Assembly: GCA_017163975.1 (NCBI GenBank)
Contig: JAFFSR010000292.1
Coordinates: 3,895,001 to 3,959,000, forward strand
DNA from: Anastatus disparis
Lineage: Eukaryota > Arthropoda > Insecta > Hymenoptera > Eupelmidae
Reading direction: 5' to 3'
DNA length: 64,000 nt
This document shows positions 47,729 to 60,644 of this stretch, in pieces. Every line of letters begins with the position of its first letter. The stretch's first letter is position 1. The translations under genes and the position numbers were made by a program. The notes under the pieces are model-generated. The model did no database searches, was not told where the DNA came from, and saw only the letters and a list, made by a program, of their open reading frames with translations.

Positions 47729-47900
47729 TGGGCGTTAGTAGTACAGTGGCTAAGGCAACTGACTCATGTCCTAGTGGATCAAGGTTCAATTCCCTGGGAA
47801 AATTTCGAAAAATAATTTTCGTATTTTTTTTCAGGGAGCAGAACCCGGAGATCACGAAAAAATAATTAAAAAGTCCCTCTGGGCAAAAAAGAATTTGAAG
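47729..47900 (+). mobile_element. tRNA-like SINE remnant
   Basis: A box-like TAGTACAGTGGCTAAGG and B box GGTTCAATTCC lie at tRNA spacing. The acceptor arms do not pair as in a true tRNA, and the body after it is short and A-rich. No clear TSD. Confidence 0.5.
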
Positions 47901-48139
47901 TATTAATAAAAACATGAAAATTATCTAAAAAGTAGGATGTCGTCGGTGAATTTTTTTTCTAGTTATTGTAACGTAACGTGAACAGTACAAATTTCAAATA
48001 TAGTAAATATAATTTCTTATAATTTGAATGCGCTAAATTCAAATTTGACTATCCTAAATGTGTGCGATCAAATATAAACATATGACATGCATATAAAATT
48101 GTGTCGCTACTTTTTTCAAAAGATAATTTTTTACTTTTT

Positions 48140-48380
48140 CAAGTTTTTTTACTTACAAAAATAAAATACTCAGTTTTTCAATGAAAAAAAAACATATTCT
48201 ATGTCAAAAAACGAGAAAAATTCTTCTTGGTGGAAATATGTGCAAGTCTAGATTTCAAAATGGCAGAAGCTCAAATAAATTAAGTTCCTATACATAATTC
48301 AATAAAAAAGTCAGTTTTTTTGCTTGCATTGGTGCAGATCTGCTGATAAGTTTCGGATATAAATTGTAATTACTTTTTTG
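48140..48380. repeat. Direct repeat flanking the foldback region, left copy
   Basis: Shares about 235 bp with 54955-55195 in the same orientation (AAACATATTCTAYGYCAAAA, GATTTCAAAATGG, AATCAGTTTTTTTGCTTGCA). Confidence 0.7.
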
Positions 48381-48794
48381 CATAAAATAATGACTTAAGG
48401 ACGTTGCCCTGTTAAATAAAATAATGACAGAAATTGCTGAAATTTGGAATCATGATAGTTTAGTGTATTTTGAACTCATACGCGTTTTTTCGACCTACCT
48501 TATAATACTAATAACTGAGAAATATAAGGAAAAAATAGGAGGTTTAACACGTGGTTATATGAGACCACGTTTAAAATCATCAATAAAATCTCTTAGAAAT
48601 GACACATTCAAACAATCTTTTGATAATAAATAAAAAAATATTTAATGATTTAATCCTCAAAGATTTAACGCATGTTATAAGGCTTTTCATTAAAATATTT
48701 AATAAAATATTTTCAAAATAATACATTCAAGATGAACTTGGCAACGTCGTTTTCTGTAATAGAAGAAAGAGAGAGAAAGTTAAAATCTTGTTTT

Positions 48795-48975
48795 AACCAG
48801 CATGGCTACATCTGACATTAGTCAAAATGATAAAAAAAACGCTGCCAAGTGCTTTGGCGGAATGTTTTAACCAGCATGGCTACATCTGACATTAGTCAAA
48901 ATGATAAAAAAAACGCTGCCAAGTGCTTTGGCGGAATGCTTTCTCATAGAGCTCTTTGAGTTTCATTAATTTTTT
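48795..48975. repeat. 71-bp tandem duplication within the foldback head sequence
   Basis: TTAACCAGCATGGCTACATC to GTGCTTTGGCGGAATG is present twice in a row with no differences visible. The second copy continues into CTTTCTCATAGAGCTCTTTG, the head found also at 18917 and, inverted, at 52905-53005. Confidence 0.85.
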
Positions 48976-49695
48976 TATATTTATTTAAATGTGATTTTAA
49001 TATAAAAAAATTGTCTAACATTAATATTTATAAATTTGTACTTTAAAATAACGATGACAACGAAATTTCTATTCGTAACCACGCTAAGAAAGAAGATAAA
49101 TGAAAAATAAAAATTTGTATGAAAATTTTCAAAATTCTCTTAAATTAAAACTGCACTGAGAAAATTAGTTTTCCAAATCATATTTTCTTTAGACAGTAGT
49201 GAATAACTTGCATAAAAATTTTGGAGCAGATCTATCGAATGGTTTCCGTGAAATAGAAAAATAATAAAAATAATAGTATGCCAAAAAAATCAGTTTACAA
49301 ATGTTTTTATTATTTGAACAGTATCAAGTAATTTTTATACACATTTTTAAGCAAATTCTCAGAGTAGTTTACGTAAGATCCAAAAAAAATGAAAAATTTA
49401 AAATAAATTATTTTTAAAATTTTCAAAATGCTCTAAAATTATAACTGCGCTAAGAAAATAAGTTTTTCAAAGCTTGTTTCATTAAGGCAATAACGAATAA
49501 TTTTCATAATAATTTTATAGCAAATTTATCGAATGGTTTTAGTGTAATATAAAAAAAAATGAAAAATAAATATTTTTCCAAAATTTTCACAATTCTCTTA
49601 AATTAAAACTGTGCTAAGAAAATAAGTTTTCCAAAGCTTATTTCCTTTAGACAATAGCGAATAACTCGCATAAAAATTTTGGAGCAAATCAATCG
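48976..49695. repeat. Foldback subrepeats, partial array
   Basis: About four units of the 170-bp family in the right-arm orientation (GCTAAGAAAATAAGTTTTCC, GAATAACTTGCATAAAAATT). Confidence 0.75.
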
Positions 49696-49824
49696 AATTT
49701 CAGACATCTAGTCAGCGTTTTCTTACTGGCTCATTCATTTTGTTTAATATATTTCTTATACTTCTATGTTTTATTATTTTTTAGAATATTCCACCCGTAA
49801 CAAGACTATTAAGTTATGGACATA

Positions 49825-50475
49825 TTTGAATGAGCGTTATTTTCACTTGTTCAACTTCGTAGTTATTAATATCTGTAATTTTTTCTTCTTCAGCACTATC
49901 ACTTTGAATTATTATTTCATCAAGGTAATTCTTCAAACTTACAGTTCATGTTTATAGCAACTTTACAACAAATTGCATTCAACATTGAAAGAGATTTTTT
50001 AACTAAATTTTAAATAGGTAAATGCCAATAAATGAGCATATTGGCATGATGCTGGTAATCTTTCTGTATCACTAAAATTATAATTCAATAAGGTTAATTG
50101 AATGTTAACCACTACATTTTATCCAATGAAATACAAGTATTATCATCGATAACATTATATCCTATAAATGTTACAAAACCTTTTCTGACTTATTAAGATA
50201 TAATTGAAAAATTCATTTTTTAATAGATAGTTACGTTTTCACGTTAATGATTTATTATCTTGTGGATATCTTTTTATCGACTAAGCTTGGTAAATCCAAG
50301 TAGTCAATTTTAGTGACGGTAATTAAATTAACAAGATGATAATTAAAATAAACTAATAGATTTATTATTACGTTAATCGCGAGAGAGAGAAATGTATTAT
50401 AGATATATTTGAGTGAGCGTTTTTTTTACTTGTTCAACTTCGTAATTATTAATATCTGTAATTTTTTCTTCTTCT
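49825..50475. repeat. Locally duplicated sequence before the big palindrome
   Basis: GAGCGTTATTTTCACTTGTT...CTGTAATTTTTTCTTCTTC at 49830-49892 recurs at 50416-50478. Separately, 50255-50325 is the inverse of 52668-52740 in the palindrome's spacer (GTGGATATCTTTTTATCG, AAGCTTGGTAAATCCAAGTA). Confidence 0.7.
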
Positions 50476-50624
50476 TCTTCTAATTTTCTTCTTCTTCTTC
50501 AAATATTGCTTTCTCATAGAGAAAGCATTGTATCGGTAAAAAAAATTTTTTCCTATTTTTTCATTAATTTGTACATATTTGAACTCAGTGAGTCGAAAAA
50601 AGTGGTTTCCAGAAAATGTCTGTA

Positions 50625-50969
<345 letters not shown>

Positions 50970-52904
50970 ATGTATGAATTCAGTTAGTAAGCTGTATCTC
51001 GAGAACTACTCGATGGATTTGCTTCTAATTTTGCATGGAATTTAGTTTTGTGATTAACTTGCTGGGAAGCTATTGATAATTTGGTTCTTCCACCGTAGTT
51101 TTCATTTTAAAGTTTTTTTAAAAAATAAAAAAAAATTCGATTTTTCGTTTTTTGGTTTTTTTTTGTTTACTACTCGATGAATTTGCTTCAAAATTTGCAT
51201 GGAATTTATTTCTGATTGCCCGGATAAAATAAATTTTTAAAAACTGATTTTCTTAGCTTAGTTTTAATTCTAGAGCATTTTGAAATTTAGAAAAAAAATG
51301 TTTCTATTTATTAACCCAATAAAATCTTAAAAACTACTCGATGGATTTACTTCAAATTTTCCAGACAATTCAATTTTTTGATGAACTGGTGCGGAAGCTA
51401 TTGGGAATTGGTTTTCTTAGCGCAGTTTTTTTTTTTAGAATCATTTTAAGAATTTTTAAAAAATTTCGATTTTTCATTTTTTTTGTATTTTACGTAAACT
51501 ACTCGAAGAATTTGTTCGAAAATTTGTATGGAACTTTATTTCGACTGCCAAAATTATTAAAAATTTTGTAAACTAATTTTCTTAGCGCACTTTTAATTTT
51601 AGAGCATTTTTAAAATTTTTTAAAATATTTTAATTTTTAATTTTTTTTTATTTTACGAAAACCATTCGATTGATTTGCTCCAAAATTTGTATGCAATTTA
51701 TTCGCTACTATCTGAAGAAAACAAGCTTTGGAATACTAATTTTCTCAGCGCAGTTTTAATTTTAGAAAACTTTGAAAATTTTCAAAAAAATTTTTATTTT
51801 TCATTTATTTTCTTTTTTGCGTTAACCATACTATAAATTTTCTCCAAAATTTTCATACGATTAATTCGCTATTGTCTGAAAAAAATTAGCTTTTGGAAAC
51901 TAATTTTCTTAGAGTGGTTACAATTTTAGAGAATTTTAAAGATTTAAAAAAAAATTTTGATTCTTCTTTTCTTATTTTTTTTTATTCTTCGTAAAGTACT
52001 CGATAGATTTGTTCTAAAAATTACAGGGGAATTATTTGCGACTGCCAAAAGAAGGGAAATTTTCAAAAATTGATTTTCATAGCGTAGTTTTAATTTTAGA
52101 GCATTTTTAAAATTTTTAAAAAGAAATTTTGAAAAGAAAATGTTATTTATTTAACCAGTTAGATCTAGAAAATTACTCTATGGATTTGCTTCAAATTTTG
52201 TATACCATCTATGTTTTTGTATAACTAGGCGGGAAGCTATAGAAAATTTGTATTCATAGTGTATTTTTTTATTATAGAACCATTTTAAGAATTTGAAAAA
52301 ATTTTCGATTTTTAATTTTTTTTTTTGTATTTTACGTAAATTAATTGATGAGTTTGCTTTGAGATTTCCATGGGAATAATTTGCATCTGCCAAAAGAAGG
52401 ATAACTTTTATAAACCGATCTTTTTAGCGTAGTTTTCTTTTTAGAAAATTTTAAAAATTTTCTTAAAAAATTTTCATATTTCAGTATTTTTCCATTTTAC
52501 GTAAAGTACTTGATAGAATTACTCTAAAATTTGTATACAAGTTATTTGCTACTGTCTTTATAAACCAAGTTTTAAATAAATAATTTTATTAGCGTAGCTT
52601 TTTGATCACTTCTTTTGTTTTCTGAGTTACTCTTGAAAATTTATAATAGTACTACTGAATTTAATTACCGTTACTAAAATTGACTACTTGGATTTACCAA
52701 GCTTAGTCGTGATAAAAAGATATCCACAAGATAACAAAAATAATAAATTCGAACCTATGTATAAGGCTAGCTAAAGTCAACAAAATTAAACACTTTAAAA
52801 GCTAACATTTAACCCAAACAAAATGTTGAAAAGGCAATCAACTAGCATATACATTCAAAATTCATAAAGTACAAAATGAATAAATATTAATGATGGACAA
52901 TTTT

Positions 52905-53005
52905 TTTATATTAAAATCACATTTAAATAAATATAAAAAAATAATGAAACTCAAAGAGCTCTATGAGAAAGCATTCCGCCAAAGCACTTGGCAGCGTTTT
53001 TTTTC
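52905..53005 (-). repeat. Inverted copy of the foldback head sequence in the spacer
   Basis: Inverse of 48880-48975: CTCTATGAGAAAGCATTCCG, CCAAAGCACTTGGCAGCG. Confidence 0.8.
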
Positions 53006-54954
53006 CATTTATTAAAAAACAATTTAATTTATAATATTTAATAATGATTATATTTAAATACTTAATTGAATGTAATAATACAAGTCAACATCTAAATCAG
53101 TAGTACTATTATAAATTTTCAAGAGTTACTTAGAAATCAAAAGAAGTGATCAAAAAGCTACGCTAAGAAAATTATTTTTTTTAAACTTGGTTTATAAAGA
53201 CAGTAACAAATAATTTGCATACAAATTTTAGAGCAATTCTATCGAGTACTTTACGTAAAATGGAAAAAAAACTGAAATATGAAAATTTTTTAAGAAAATT
53301 TTTAAAATTTTCTAAAATGAAAACTACGCTAAAAAGATCGGCTTATAAAAGTTATCCTTCTTTTGGCAGATGCAAATTATTCCCATGGAAATCTCAAAGC
53401 AAATTCATCAAGTAACTTACGTAAAATACAAAAAAATTAAAAATCGAAAATTTTTTCAAATTCTTAAAATGGCTCTATAAAAAAAAAACTACACTATGAA
53501 TACCAATTTTCAATAGCTTCCCGTCTAGTTATAGAAAAACATAGATGGTATACGAAATTTGAAGCAAATCCATAGAGTAATTTTCAAGATTTAACTGGTT
53601 AAATAAATAACATTTTCTTTTCAAAATTTCTTTTTCAAAATTTAAAAAATGCTCTAAAATTAAAACTACGCTATGAAAATAAATTTTTAAAAATTTCCCT
53701 TCTTTTGGCAGTCGCAAATAATTCCCCTGCAATTTTTAGAACAAATCTATCAAGTACTTTACGTAGAATAAAAAAAAATAAGAAAAAAAGAATCGAAATT
53801 TTTTTTTAAATCTTTAAAATTCTCTAAAATTGTAATCACGCTAAGAAAATTAGTTTTCAAAAGCTTATTTTTTTCAGACAATAGCGAATTAATTGTATAA
53901 AAATTTTGGAGAAAATTTCTAGTATGGTCAACGCAAAATAGAAAATAAATGAAAAATAAAAATTTTTTTTAAAATTTTCAAAGTGCTCTAAAATTAAAAC
54001 TGCGCTGAGAAAATTAGTTTTCCAAAGCTTATTTTCTTCAGACAGTAGCGAATTAATTGCATACAAATTTTGGAGCAAATCTATCGAATGGTTTTCGTAA
54101 AATAGAAAAAATTTAAAAATAAAAATTTTTAAAAAAATTTTAAAAATGTTCTAAAATTAAAAGCGCGCTAAGAAAATTAGTTTACAAAATTTTTTATACT
54201 TTTGGCAGTCAAAATTAAGTTCCATACAAATTCTCGAACAAATTCTTCGCGTAGTTTACGTAAAATACAAAAAAAATGAAAAATCGAAATTTTTTTAAAA
54301 TTCCTAAAATGATTCTAAAAAAAAAGCTACGCTAAGAAAACCAATTCTCAATAGCTTCCGCACCAGTTCATCAAAAAATTAAATCATAAGGAAAATTTGA
54401 AGTAAATCCATCGAGTAGTTTTTAAGATTTTATTGGGTTAATAAATAGAAACATTTTTTTTCTAAATTTCAAAATGCTCTAGAATTAAAACTAAGCTAAG
54501 AAAATCAGTTTTTAAAAATTTATTTTATCCGGGCAATCACAAATAAATTCCATGCAAATTTTGAAGCAAATTCATCAATTAATAAACAAAAAAAAACCAA
54601 AAAACGAAAAATCGAATTTTTTTTTTTTTTTTTAAACTTTAAAATGAAAACTACGCTAGAAGAAGCAATTATCAATAGCTTCCCAGCAAGTTAGTCACAA
54701 AACTAAATTCCATGCAAAATTAGAAGCAAATCCATCGAGTAGTTCTCGAGATACAGTTTGCTAACTGAATTCATACATCCACACACACACACACACACAT
54801 ACATACAGACATTTTCTGGAGACCACTTTTTTCGACTCACCGAGTTCAAATATGTACAAATTAATAAAAAAATAGAAAAAAATTTTTTTTATCGATACAA
54901 TGCTTTCTCTATGAGAAAGCAAAAATATACGTTCATTATCAATTTTTGACAGTT

Positions 54955-55195
54955 TTTTAAGTTTTTCCATTTGAAAAATTTAAATAAATGATTTTTAAAT
55001 GAAAAAAACATATTCTACGCCAAAAAACAATAAAAATTTTTCTTGGTATAAATATTTGTAAGTCCAGATTTCAAAATGGTAGACTCAAATGCATTAAGTT
55101 CCTGCTTAACTAAGTAGAAAAAATCAGTTTTTTTGCTTGCATAGGTGGAGCTCTAATCATCAGTTTTAGTTGATAATTGTAATCACATTTTTACA
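54955..55195. repeat. Direct repeat flanking the foldback region, right copy
   Basis: See 48140-48380. It immediately follows the right end of the 4.4-kb foldback. Confidence 0.7.
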
Positions 55196-55687
55196 TTTAC
55201 ACTGAATATTAATAAAAACTGAAAATGAATATGCATGATAGATGAAATACGAATATCTAAGAAAACTATATCTAAAAACCAAACAAAACAAGGCACCAAA
55301 AAAAAGTTTTAACTGTAAAAAAATGAAGGAAGAAGAAAAAAAAAACTATTTTATAGTCAATGTTCTTCTTGGTAAATTATGGTATATTAATTTAATGTTT
55401 TTTTATTTTCATTTTTAACTAAAATTAACTTTATGATCGAAAAATTTTGATAAATTTATCATAAATGAATTAAGCAGGTATTTTTTTACTTCAATAATAT
55501 ATATTTACTAACAAAAAAAATTTAGAAAGTGCGATTAGAAAAAAATGTCAGACTCTTTTTTTCTGAAATATGCCTATTTTTGTGGATTACTCATATACAT
55601 TCATTAGATCAGTTAAATATTAAAATATAACGAAATTTCAAAAACATTAAAAATACAAAAAAATCATAAACTTCAAAGGTCTAAATC
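55196..55687. other. AT-rich stretch, nothing identified
   Basis: No gene, RNA or repeat boundary supported. Confidence 0.5.
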
Positions 55688-55690
55688 TTA

Positions 55691-56342
55691 CAAGGAGAGT
55701 ACCCGACCTTCGGGAAACGGATTTGACTGAAACTGCAGGATATGATTTTCTAATAAAAAAAATTAACCCGTGTTTTTTCTTTTCTCTGAATAGGTCCCAT
55801 AGACGGAGATAGAGACATTTTTTAAAAAATATAAGGAGTATTTACAAGATCTTGAATAACCAAACAACTAAGACTCTTACAAAAAAATGCGTAGAAAATA
55901 AAATAAAGTACAGATTAAATGCTCTAATTTAAGCTTTGTTGCATTAAAAAAAGCTTCTGTGGTTCAAAAGTTACAGACGATTAAAATATGCTAATGAAAT
56001 ATCGTAAAAAATTGATGATATGTTACACGCTAAAAATATTAACAAATATGTAGTAATTTTCAATCAGGCATAACTTTTGAACCACAGAAGCTTTTTCAGT
56101 GCAACAAAGCTTAAATGAAAGCATTTAATCTGTACTTTATTTTATTTTTCACACATTTTTTTTTAAGAGTCTTAGTTTTGTGGTTATTCAAGATCTTATG
56201 AATGCTTCTTTTTATTATATTTTCGAAAAAATGTCAATATCATCTCCGTCTATGGGGCCTATTCAAAGAAAAGAAAAAACACGGGTTCATTTTTTTTTCA
56301 TCAGAAAATTATATCCTGCAGTTTCAGCCAAATCCGTTTCCC
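55691..56342. mobile_element. AGGAGAG palindromic element, right terminus deleted (F4)
   Basis: Starts CAAGGAGAGTACCCGACCTT after TTA. Arms pair inward (GACTGAAACTGCAGGATATG, TAGACGGAGATAGA) to a centre near 56010. The right arm stops at CCGTTTCCC, so the last 20 or so bases are lost. Relics of the same subfamily are at 18849 and 35940-36285. Confidence 0.8.
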
Positions 56343-56383
56343 AATTAGTTAGTTTAAATTATTATAAGACTTTAAACAAAAAC

Positions 56384-56775
56384 CGGCACATCAGTGGGGT
56401 CGAAGAACTGTACCTCGGCTGATCAATGAAGTCAAACAGCGCTAGACGCGGCCATTACTTGGATGGGTGACCGCTAATGCCCATGCAACTCCGTCGATCG
56501 ATTAGGTGATTCTTTGTTGTCAACAATATGAGCGGTAGGTAAGAGATAAAATGTTTTCGGTGTTTAAGCCTACAGAATGTGATATAAACACTGAAGACAA
56601 TTTTGATTGTCGGATGACGCTAGAGTAGCAACATTTTTTCTCGTCCCGAGGTAGAGATCTGGTTAAAAAGGTCTGCTTGGTAGGATCACATCATTGAATA
56701 AAGTTGGATTAGAAGGTATAGAAAAATGTTTAATGCTCTTACTAAGCCAAGAGGCTGTAGGTGGATAAACCCAAG
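56384..56775 (+). mobile_element. 5S rRNA-headed SINE
   Basis: 56384-56500 is alike to 5S rRNA: GATCAATGAAGTCAAACAGC (box A region) and the 19-base TACTTGGATGGGTGACCGC (box C) at normal 5S spacing, but the 5' third and the 3' stem are diverged. An unrelated body follows, then CTTACTAAGCCAAGAGGCTG and GGTGGATAAACCC at 56738-56772. A 5S-derived pol III promoter on a retroposon body is the SINE3 plan. The end matches the 3' end of the tRNA-headed SINE at 22795-23267. The hAT element begins 37 bases downstream. Confidence 0.85.
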
Positions 56776-56972
56776 TATATACATATAAGACTTTTAAAAA
56801 TCGATTTTGATCAGGGACGTTACTGGTCAATCTAAAAAGGTGTGGATGGGAAAATTTTATATAAAGCAAAAAAAAAGGTTTTTACAACAAAAAAATTAGG
56901 CATCACAATTGAGGATTTTTTATTTTGAAGAGGAAGCAATTAACTTATTTAACATGAAATGTAATAGAGCGA

Positions 56973-59900
56973 CTATTTAGATAAGGCGAAGGTTTGCATT
57001 CGTACATTATTCTTAACAATAAATTGATTTAACATGTCTTCCATATTTATTTCATCTAAATGGTCGCTGTAGATGTGCAATATACTAATATTATTTAATC
57101 GTTCCTGTAACATTGTAGATCACAAATAATTTTTCATGCATCGTAGAACAGAAAACGATCGCTCGTTAGTACACGAAGACCCGGGCATAGTCATCAATTT
57201 CATTAACATACTTACTAGGAGAGTGTCACACCTCCGGATCACGGATTTTGCTCAAACTTCGGGATAAGTTTTCAGATAATAAAATATGAAAAAAGCTAAA
57301 GTTATAGTCATAAACACTCAATATTTCCCTAGTTACAGGCAGTCGAAGAAAATCACTAAAAAAGTTACTAGATTTTTAAACGCATATAGTTATTTAGCAT
57401 TGATAGCTAGAAGCTTAAACCTTTTTTTAAATTAAAGCTGAGCTCAAATCCTTTCGAAACAGTAGTTACAACATATCAAAATATTATTTTTTCCTAAAGT
57501 TATAGCGTAATAAAGATTGGACCTAATTTTAGCTTTATTATTAATTAATATTTTTAAATAAAAATTCAGGTTCAATCTTTATTACGCTATAACTTTAGGA
57601 AAAAATAATATTTTTACATGCTATAACTACTATTTCGAAAGGATTTAAGCTTAGCTTTAATTTAAAAAAGGGTTTAAGCTTCTAGCTATCAATGCTAAAG
57701 AACTATACGCGTTTAAAAATCTAGTAACTTTTTTAGTGATTTTTTTCAATTGCCTGTAACTAAGGAAATATTGAGTGTTTATGACTATAACTTTAGCTTT
57801 TCTCATATTTTATCATCTGAAAACTTATCCCGAAGTTTGAGCAAAATCCGTGATTCGGAGGTGTGACACTCTCCTAGTTAGTTGTGGGAAGACTGGCCGA
57901 ATCTGTGACCTATGCTTGAAATACTTGATCACATCTTTAAACTGTAATTGATCACTATCAGTTTTTTTCAAGAATTCTTGATCAGCAGTTTTTTCAACTT
58001 TCTTCGACTTTTTTTTAGTATCCATCTTTTCTGTCATATTATTCACTTCTATTTTAAATTCTGAATCATTTTTTATAGTAATGAGAAATAAATCCCTTTC
58101 CATTTTTAATCGACACCCATCAAATTCTGCATCTTTATCACTCTCTTCATTCTCTTTATCATTGTTCGAATTATAAAAATTAATAATTTTTGAAACGTCA
58201 ACATCTTCTCTACCTGCAATAAAATTTTCAAAATCATTCAATAAATTCATTATTTCGCTTGTAAATCTACTCTTCAATGATACAATTGTAGTATCTATTA
58301 CTACATAATATATTTGTCTATAATATTCTTTAGGTGTTGAAAAATTGTAATTAAAATTATGAAAAGTGTACTGCAGACGTTTGGGAGAATTCCTAGGACG
58401 TTTTAAAATTGGTTCTTCAACACCATTTTTTTCCGCGATTTGCGTAATATTTTTCCAAATTTCATCAAAAATTTCTTCATTTCTCATATTAGTAATATTT
58501 TGCAATACTGTATGTACACTTGCATGTGAATCGTTTAGACAAAGTTCCTTTCTTTGCAGCTCTTTATTCAACAATTCAATTTGATAAAAAATGATTATTA
58601 TTATTGATAAAATAAAATAAAAATCAAATGATAATAAACTCCTCAAAAAGCCTTGAGCTTTAGCTGATATAATAGAATCAACTTCAATATTAGAAACTTT
58701 TTCTTCAAAATAATTGATTGTAGCTATATAGTTTTTACTAATTGATTTTAATGATTTGATTCTCATCGCCCATCTGAAATACAAAAGTACATAACATAGT
58801 GGTCAGACAAATTTAATATTGAAATATTGAACAATTATATGGTTTGCAGTTTATTAATTTAGTTAAAAGTGTTAAATTTAATACATTCATGAGGTTACAT
58901 AAAAATGCAAAAGTAAAAATATTATTAACATACCGTGTTGGACAAAAACGATGTTAAAAGTGGAGCATCGTCTGCTTTTATATTTTTAAACTCATTCAAT
59001 CTTTTGGGCGAATCTTTGATGAAATTTATAACATCTTTTATCATCCCGGTAACATTTCTAATATTACTAATTTCTTCTAAGGAATCTTGCACGCACAGAC
59101 TCAGACAGTGCGCAGAACAGTGTAAAAATAATGCACGAGGTTCGACTTCGCGAATACGAGACTGCAAACCGGTGATTCTTTCACTTACATTGCTTGCACC
59201 ATCATAACACTGACCCCTTAAATCATGTATATTCAGGGCTTGTTCATTCAAAATGTCATACACTATGTTGTAACTAACGTTTCAGATTTAGTGTTTGGTG
59301 TATTGAAAAATCCCATGAAATACTCATCGACTATAAAGTTTTCATCCACGATTCTCACACATATCGAAACTTGTTCAAGCTTGCTTAAATCTGACGTTTC
59401 GTCAAGCGTCACAGCATAATATTTTGCAGATTTTATTCTCAATAAAATTCTTTTTTTGATATCTTGAGCCAATAAGTCCAAAATTTCATTAACGATCGTA
59501 TTGTAAAGCCATTTATTTCCATCACGATTTAGCCATTTATCTAACTCTGGAATATCTTTACTTCTTAAAGTCAAAAGTTGATAAAAATTTGAACTTTTTT
59601 CATCATGACCACGCAAAGCCAATCCTTGTCTTGCAAGAAATGAAATTGAAGTAAATATCTTATTTTGCTTTATACAATTTTCTACCATTTCAATTTTTTT
59701 GGAATTAGCTAAATGTCCTACAATATCAACCTTCTTACTATTCAATGTCTGCTTTATAGCAGCTCTATGAAATTCACTATTTTCATAAGATGCAAAGGCT
59801 GAAAGAGCATTTTTAAATGTACGAAAACCATCTTCTACGAAAGCTCTCTTCGAGTTTTGACAGCAAGTATTGTTAGGTGGCGGTAACTGTTTAATCACGG

Positions 59901-60644
59901 CTTTACTGCATATATTACAAACAATACCTCCTTTTAATTGATCGTGATGTATCCAGGTATATTTACTTTTCCAAGAATTAAAATTTTTTTGTTTAACTGT
60001 AAAAGATAAAATGGATTTAATATTCCAGAATTTTCTGTAATATTAGTAAATATTCCTTCAAATACATTAACTTTTTTTACAAAAAAATTTTGTTTTGTTT
60101 TAAAAATTAATTTGTTTATAAAATTGGAATAAAATGAAATAAAAGTTAAAATCTCGTAATTTACATTATTTTTATCATACTTATAATCATTTGTTTAAAT
60201 TATAGTAACATAAAAAATGCTTTTGTAAATTAAACATAGTATTTTTTTTACATTTTAAGAGTTCAATTTTCATAGCACATATAAAGAAAGAAGCGAAGTA
60301 AATTAAATCAAACGATGAAACTTGCAATATTCTACTTCTCAGAACCGAACAAAAATAAACAATAAAAGAAGAATTTTTAAAATAATTTTTTCTTCAAAAT
60401 TTTGTTTACTAATAATAATAGGCTTATATAAAAGTATTAATAAAAAAATATTACATGCATTTTTTTATATTTAACGATTAGTATCATAAAATATATAATT
60501 ACAGGAGTTGGTTGTGTTTTTCGTATTTGACTTTTCTGCAGGAGCTTCTTTTGCAGTTTCAGATTCAGCAGCGGTATATGAATTCTCAGTTTTATTTTGA
60601 ACACTTGGACACGAAGTTTTCAATTTCCCTTGTGATGTACTCAT
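56973..60644 (-). pseudogene. hAT transposase gene (DUF4371/ZMYM1-like), three exons, inactivated
   Basis: Exon 1 60644-60503 (starts MSTSQGKLKTSCPSVQ, splice phase 1), intron 60502-59997 (GTAATT...TTTTACAG), exon 2 59996-58934, intron 58933-58774 (GTATGT...TATTTCAG), exon 3 from 58773. The exon 1-2 join keeps the frame. Exon 2 has a TTF-like zinc finger (CNICSKAV), ARQGLALRGHDEKSSNF, YAVTLDETSDLSKLEQVS (first catalytic Asp), DLRGQCYDGASNVS (second) and HCSAHCLSL. The second intron falls inside the conserved CPTRW block. Exon 3 ends in the hAT dimerisation region (TNERSFSVLRCMKNYL, QERLNNISILH), which lies beyond the inserted palindrome. Lesions: frameshift near 59263, T-run shift near 58945, TGA for Arg in NYL*STM, and the insertion. 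Confidence 0.9.
57215..57877. mobile_element. 663-bp near-perfect palindrome with TTA duplication (F3)
   Basis: Near-identical to F2 (12371-13034): same CTAGGAGAGTG termini, same interior, TTA at 57212-57214 and 57878-57880. It interrupts exon 3 of the hAT transposase. Removing the element and one TTA puts the codons on both sides back in one frame, which independently confirms the boundaries and the 3-bp duplication. Confidence 0.95.

Noticed and set aside
56384..56500. Functional 5S rRNA gene
   Set aside because: The 5' third and 3' stem are too diverged and the sequence continues into a retroposon body with a SINE-type end.
57825..57880. The last 18 residues of the exon 3 reading frame as real protein
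   Set aside because: They are encoded by the end of the F3 palindrome; the true C-terminus lies beyond it at 57211-56973.
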